Shown: positions 3,958 to 6,771 of the stretch, in pieces
Layout: every line of letters starts with the position of its first letter
Numbering within the stretch: the stretch's first letter is position 1
Origin: Chloroflexota bacterium
GTDB lineage: Bacteria > Chloroflexota > Anaerolineae > Promineifilales > Promineifilaceae
Direction of reading: 5' to 3'
Length of the DNA stretch: 6,771 nucleotides
NCBI GenBank assembly: GCA_003519205.1
Contig: DOXE01000097.1
Coordinates: 1 to 6,771, forward strand
Program-made: the position numbers and the translations under genes
The notes under the pieces: generated by a model
What the model was told of the DNA's origin: nothing
Databases searched by the model: none
Seen by the model: only the letters and a program-made list of their open reading frames with translations

Positions 3958-6444
3958 ATGCAATTACCCAAGAATCTAGTCATTATACTCACCATTGCAC
4001 TCCCGCTTAGCTTAATCATGCTTGTCGCCAGGGAGCTGGAAGCGGCCGCCAATTACAGTGGAAAGCTATGGATGCCCAAGGCCTTGAGTGATGGGAGCCC
4101 GGTAGATGCCAACCAAATTGACCCGGATAATAAACAGGAGAACGATCTAGAAATCGGTTTGAATTCAACGGTTCTTGACTGGGGCCACGACCTCCTTGGA
4201 GACGTGGGACTTTACCAGACAGCCGCGATCACGGCTGACCTGCATATAACCAAAACCGGTGCTGGCAGCGCCGTTGCCGGCGACACTTATAATTACATTC
4301 TGACCGTCACCAACCACGGCCCCGATAGCTCCTCGGGTGGCACCATCAGCGATGACCTGCCGGCTGGCTGGTCCTTCAGTTCCGACACTAGCGGCGTCTG
4401 CAGCGCTTCCAATGGCGGCTTTACGTGTACAGTGGGAACGCTGACCGCTGGCGCATCCCAGTTCTTCAACGCCACCGTGAATGTACCGGCCAATGCCCAG
4501 GCCGGCACCACAGTCACGAACACGGCTACCGTCTTCGGCAATGAAGACCCAGACCCAGGCAACGATACGGACAGAGCGACCACCACCATCACCACTTCTG
4601 CTGACTTGAGCATCTCAAAGCAAGCCCAACCTGATTCTGTGGTTGCTGGCGAGCGCTTAACTTATACCCTTGTTATTAGTAACGGCGGCCCATCGGTCGC
4701 CACTGGTGTCATAGTTTCGGATATTCTGCCTTCGGGCGTGAGCCTGGTGTCGGCCACACCAAGTACAGGCAATTGCCCTTTTACCAACCCGGTCATGTGC
4801 ACGATAGGGGTCATGGATGTTAGTGACAAGGTGACGGTAACCATCGTCGTCGACGTCGACCCATTAGCGCCAGACGTGCTCGACAATTGGGCTAATGTGT
4901 CTGGCCAACAGGGCGATGGCAATCCGGACAACAACGTGGCAGAGAGCAAAACCGGCGTTAACCATCTGGGACAATTATTAATTTTCATGGACGACAATCC
5001 CGACGTGGTTGCCGCCGGCACGAATTTGGCTTATACGATTTTAATAACGAATAGTGGCTCCTCCATTGCTGCCAACGTCGTGATGACAGATACATTGCCT
5101 CCAGAAGTAGATTTTGTATCGGTAAATTCAAGTCCTGGGGATAAGTGCTTTGAATCATTGGGAGTCATTGATTGTAGCTTTGGCAACTTAGCTGCTAATA
5201 AAAGCGCATCGGTCGAAATCCTCGTCTTCGTTCACCCGTCAACCTTTTTCGAACAGATCGCCAACCTGGCAGTCGTCAGCGGCTACACCATCACTCCGAG
5301 TATGGCCGTCGAGATCACAGATGTGGTACCCGAGGCCGATCTGGAGCTGGACAAGACGGACAGCCCAGATCCAGTATCGGCCGGGGAGAAACTGACCTAC
5401 ATATTACCCGTCAAGAATAACGGTCCGGCCGATGCCCAGGGGGTCGTGATTAATGACACGTTACCGGGTGGGGTCACCTATCAATCCGGTTCTCCAGGAT
5501 GTTCAGCCAATGGCATGATCGTGAGCTGTGATCTCGGTACGATGACTGTTGGAGATATAGTGACTACGACAATCACGGTAAAGGTGAACCAAGATACCAG
5601 TGGTCCTATTGCGAATACCGCCACCGTTCTAACCCAATCCTCGGATACCGATCTTACAAACAACACCGACGTCGCCACGACGACTGTTGAAGCAAAGGCC
5701 GATCTGGCAATTTCCAAGTCAGGCACACCCGACATCGTTGCGATCGGTGGGACCGTGAACTATACACTTGCTATCGATAATAATGGTCCTTCGCTGGCGA
5801 GAGACGTTCGGGTCGTAGATAACTTGCCACCTGGCGTTACGCTGATCTCAGCCACACCAAGCCAGGGAAGTTGCAGCGGAACCAGCACAATTAACTGCAG
5901 CCTGGGAGACTTAAACGCTAATAGCGATGCAACAGTGACACTGGTTGTACGTTTTGATTCGGTATCGCCTGGCTCGCTGGAGAATACAGCCAATGTATCC
6001 AGTTTAACATCGGATCCAGTGGATGAGAATAACAGCGATACAGCTTCTACAGTCGTTTTTAGCCCCATGATTAGGCTCCATCTTCCAATCTTCGAGAGAG
6101 AACGCGCATTTAATAATTCTTGCGAGACGGCAGCCCCGTTAGCACTGAATACCATTTATAACTTCCTCCCGGAAAATAGGGACGATTGGTACCAATTTAA
6201 CCTGCCCAGCAATGGCAATTTAGTTGTCGAACTGTCTAACTTTGTGCCACAGGAAGGGCAGTTGACGGTCTATCGAGGCCAGGATTGTAGTTCACGCACT
6301 TTAATAGGCATTAATGGCAGCTCCGCGACCCGCAAAGTTCTGAATCTGAGAACCCAACCGGCCGGTCACTACTTTATCTATGTCAGCAACGATGCGGCTC
6401 CGAGCACGACGCCATACTTTTTACAGGTTATATTTACACCATAA
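3958..6444 (+). CDS. Exported protein with five DUF11 repeats and a C-terminal PPC domain
   Basis: The 828-residue product has a signal peptide (hydrophobic 7-24, likely cut after AAA at 29-31) and a unique segment (32-92). Five DUF11-type beta-sandwich repeats follow, starting near 93, 215, 339, 460 and 581, each about 121-124 residues. Four begin ADLxIxK or ADLxLxK and carry the NxGP, DxLPxG and NTA/NWA/NTAxV signatures. The third is diverged (begins QLLIF, has NSGSS and NLA). Each repeat has one Cys pair 8-9 residues apart. At 704-712 comes MIRLHLPIF, then a PPC (bacterial pre-peptidase C-terminal) domain, about 718-828, with DDWYQFNL, VVELSNF and HYFIYVSN strands. Such proteins are typically extended surface stalks or adhesins; no enzyme domain is present. 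It is co-transcribed with the LysM lipoprotein. Whether it is anchored or released is not visible in the sequence. Confidence 0.93.
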   Translation: MQLPKNLVIILTIALPLSLIMLVARELEAAANYSGKLWMPKALSDGSPVDANQIDPDNKQENDLEIGLNSTVLDWGHDLLGDVGLYQTAAITADLHITKTGAGSAVAGDTYNYILTVTNHGPDSSSGGTISDDLPAGWSFSSDTSGVCSASNGGFTCTVGTLTAGASQFFNATVNVPANAQAGTTVTNTATVFGNEDPDPGNDTDRATTTITTSADLSISKQAQPDSVVAGERLTYTLVISNGGPSVATGVIVSDILPSGVSLVSATPSTGNCPFTNPVMCTIGVMDVSDKVTVTIVVDVDPLAPDVLDNWANVSGQQGDGNPDNNVAESKTGVNHLGQLLIFMDDNPDVVAAGTNLAYTILITNSGSSIAANVVMTDTLPPEVDFVSVNSSPGDKCFESLGVIDCSFGNLAANKSASVEILVFVHPSTFFEQIANLAVVSGYTITPSMAVEITDVVPEADLELDKTDSPDPVSAGEKLTYILPVKNNGPADAQGVVINDTLPGGVTYQSGSPGCSANGMIVSCDLGTMTVGDIVTTTITVKVNQDTSGPIANTATVLTQSSDTDLTNNTDVATTTVEAKADLAISKSGTPDIVAIGGTVNYTLAIDNNGPSLARDVRVVDNLPPGVTLISATPSQGSCSGTSTINCSLGDLNANSDATVTLVVRFDSVSPGSLENTANVSSLTSDPVDENNSDTASTVVFSPMIRLHLPIFERERAFNNSCETAAPLALNTIYNFLPENRDDWYQFNLPSNGNLVVELSNFVPQEGQLTVYRGQDCSSRTLIGINGSSATRKVLNLRTQPAGHYFIYVSNDAAPSTTPYFLQVIFTP

Positions 6445-6771
6445 CCGCTACCCACCGCCTCCTTTAACAGGCCATGCACAATGTGAGTTGCGGGGTGGGG
6501 AGTCTCAATACTATCGCCTGATGCGAGCATGGGCCCGCCGGATCTGCCTCCGATGCCGTCCCCAAGTAAACCGTCGTCAACAACCTGGCCGTCGCCCCCG
6601 GATCTTCCGGCCGACGAATTCAAACAGCGGCTGATAAGCCTGGTACATCAGCCCCTTGAACCTGGTTTCTGTCCCATATAACGTATTAACTATGAGCTGT
6701 CCCTGGGTGCGATAATCGACCACGAATGGGCCAGGACTACAATCATCCGCGAGCTACCGAACCACTTGAAA
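6445..6771. other. Stretch downstream of the DUF11 gene without a clear intact gene
   Basis: I see no RNA gene or clear terminator here. CCCACCGC (6452-6459) could pair imperfectly with GCGGGGTGGG about 35 nt on, a weak candidate for the end of the operon transcript. The right half holds protein-like but interrupted minus-strand frames (listed separately). A Pro-rich plus-strand frame (6529-6681, 50 codons) lacks a ribosome binding site and is probably their shadow. Confidence 0.4.
6577..6771 (-). pseudogene. Possible gene remnant or gene end entering from the right edge
   Basis: On the minus strand one frame is open from the codon after a TAG at 6756-6754 down to a TGA at 6579-6577. Its product includes VVDYRTQGQLIVNTLYG, then RFKGLMYQAYQPLFEFVGRK, a plausible globular sequence. 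The only upstream start is a GTG at 6723 without a Shine-Dalgarno sequence. A neighbouring frame is open from the window edge to a TAG at 6692-6690 and reads FKWFGSSRMIVVLAHSW, also protein-like. A single frameshift would join the two, so a decayed gene or an assembly indel is possible. A true gene end in either frame is the alternative. I do not recognise the family, and the orientation is convergent with the DUF11 gene. Confidence 0.25.

Noticed and set aside
4849..4860. Perfect 12-bp palindrome GTCGACGTCGAC.
   Set aside because: It encodes Val-Asp-Val-Asp inside a DUF11 repeat. A codon coincidence is the simpler explanation.
4293..6155. Several antisense frames of 84-131 codons opposite the DUF11 gene.
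   Set aside because: They repeat at equivalent places of each DUF11 repeat, as expected for shadows of a repetitive coding sequence, and have no ribosome binding sites.
6378..6623. Minus-strand 81-codon Gly/Ser-rich frame.
   Set aside because: It overlaps the end of the DUF11 gene, lacks a ribosome binding site and reads as antisense of a Pro/Asp-rich composition.
6529..6681. Plus-strand Pro-rich 50-codon frame after the DUF11 gene.
   Set aside because: It has no Shine-Dalgarno sequence and low-complexity composition, and it overlaps a more protein-like minus-strand frame.

Overview
The window looks like part of the secretome of a Chloroflexota bacterium (Anaerolineae or a relative). I infer this from recurring signatures rather than a marker gene. 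These are Pro/Thr-rich linkers behind export signals, a lipoprotein with a Val/Thr/Arg/Glu-rich repetitive N-terminus followed by a LysM module, DUF11 repeats, a PPC domain, and a hydrophobic 'LPL/LPI' motif near the end of three different exported proteins. Base composition is moderate. No rRNA, tRNA, CRISPR array or recognisable mobile element was seen.

Layout from left to right. A minus-strand gene starts near 152 and runs off the left edge, preceded by a good sigma70-type promoter (198-226). Next, on the minus strand, is a metallophosphoesterase of the purple acid phosphatase type (379-1449) with all seven expected metal ligands. It has its own promoter around 1537-1565. A second minus-strand gene (1715-2869) encodes an exported six-repeat kelch beta-propeller, with a GC-rich inverted repeat just past its stop. 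The 2870-3330 region is a divergent control region. It holds a leftward promoter for the kelch gene, a rightward promoter, and a previously unlisted 48-codon ORF (3109-3255) with an excellent ribosome binding site.

Rightward, a LysM lipoprotein (3331-3930) and an 828-residue exported protein (3958-6444) sit 27 nt apart and look like one operon. The large protein has five DUF11 repeats, an LPI motif and a C-terminal PPC domain. The last 327 nt hold no convincing intact gene. A protein-like but interrupted minus-strand frame there may be a gene end or a decaying gene.

All four sizeable intact products appear to be exported, so the window is best read as a cell-surface cluster. A plausible but unproven picture is that the LysM lipoprotein sits at the envelope and the co-transcribed DUF11 protein forms an extended, disulfide-stapled stalk. 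The phosphatase and kelch protein would be separately transcribed surface or secreted proteins. The shared LPL/LPI motif is the most interesting common thread.
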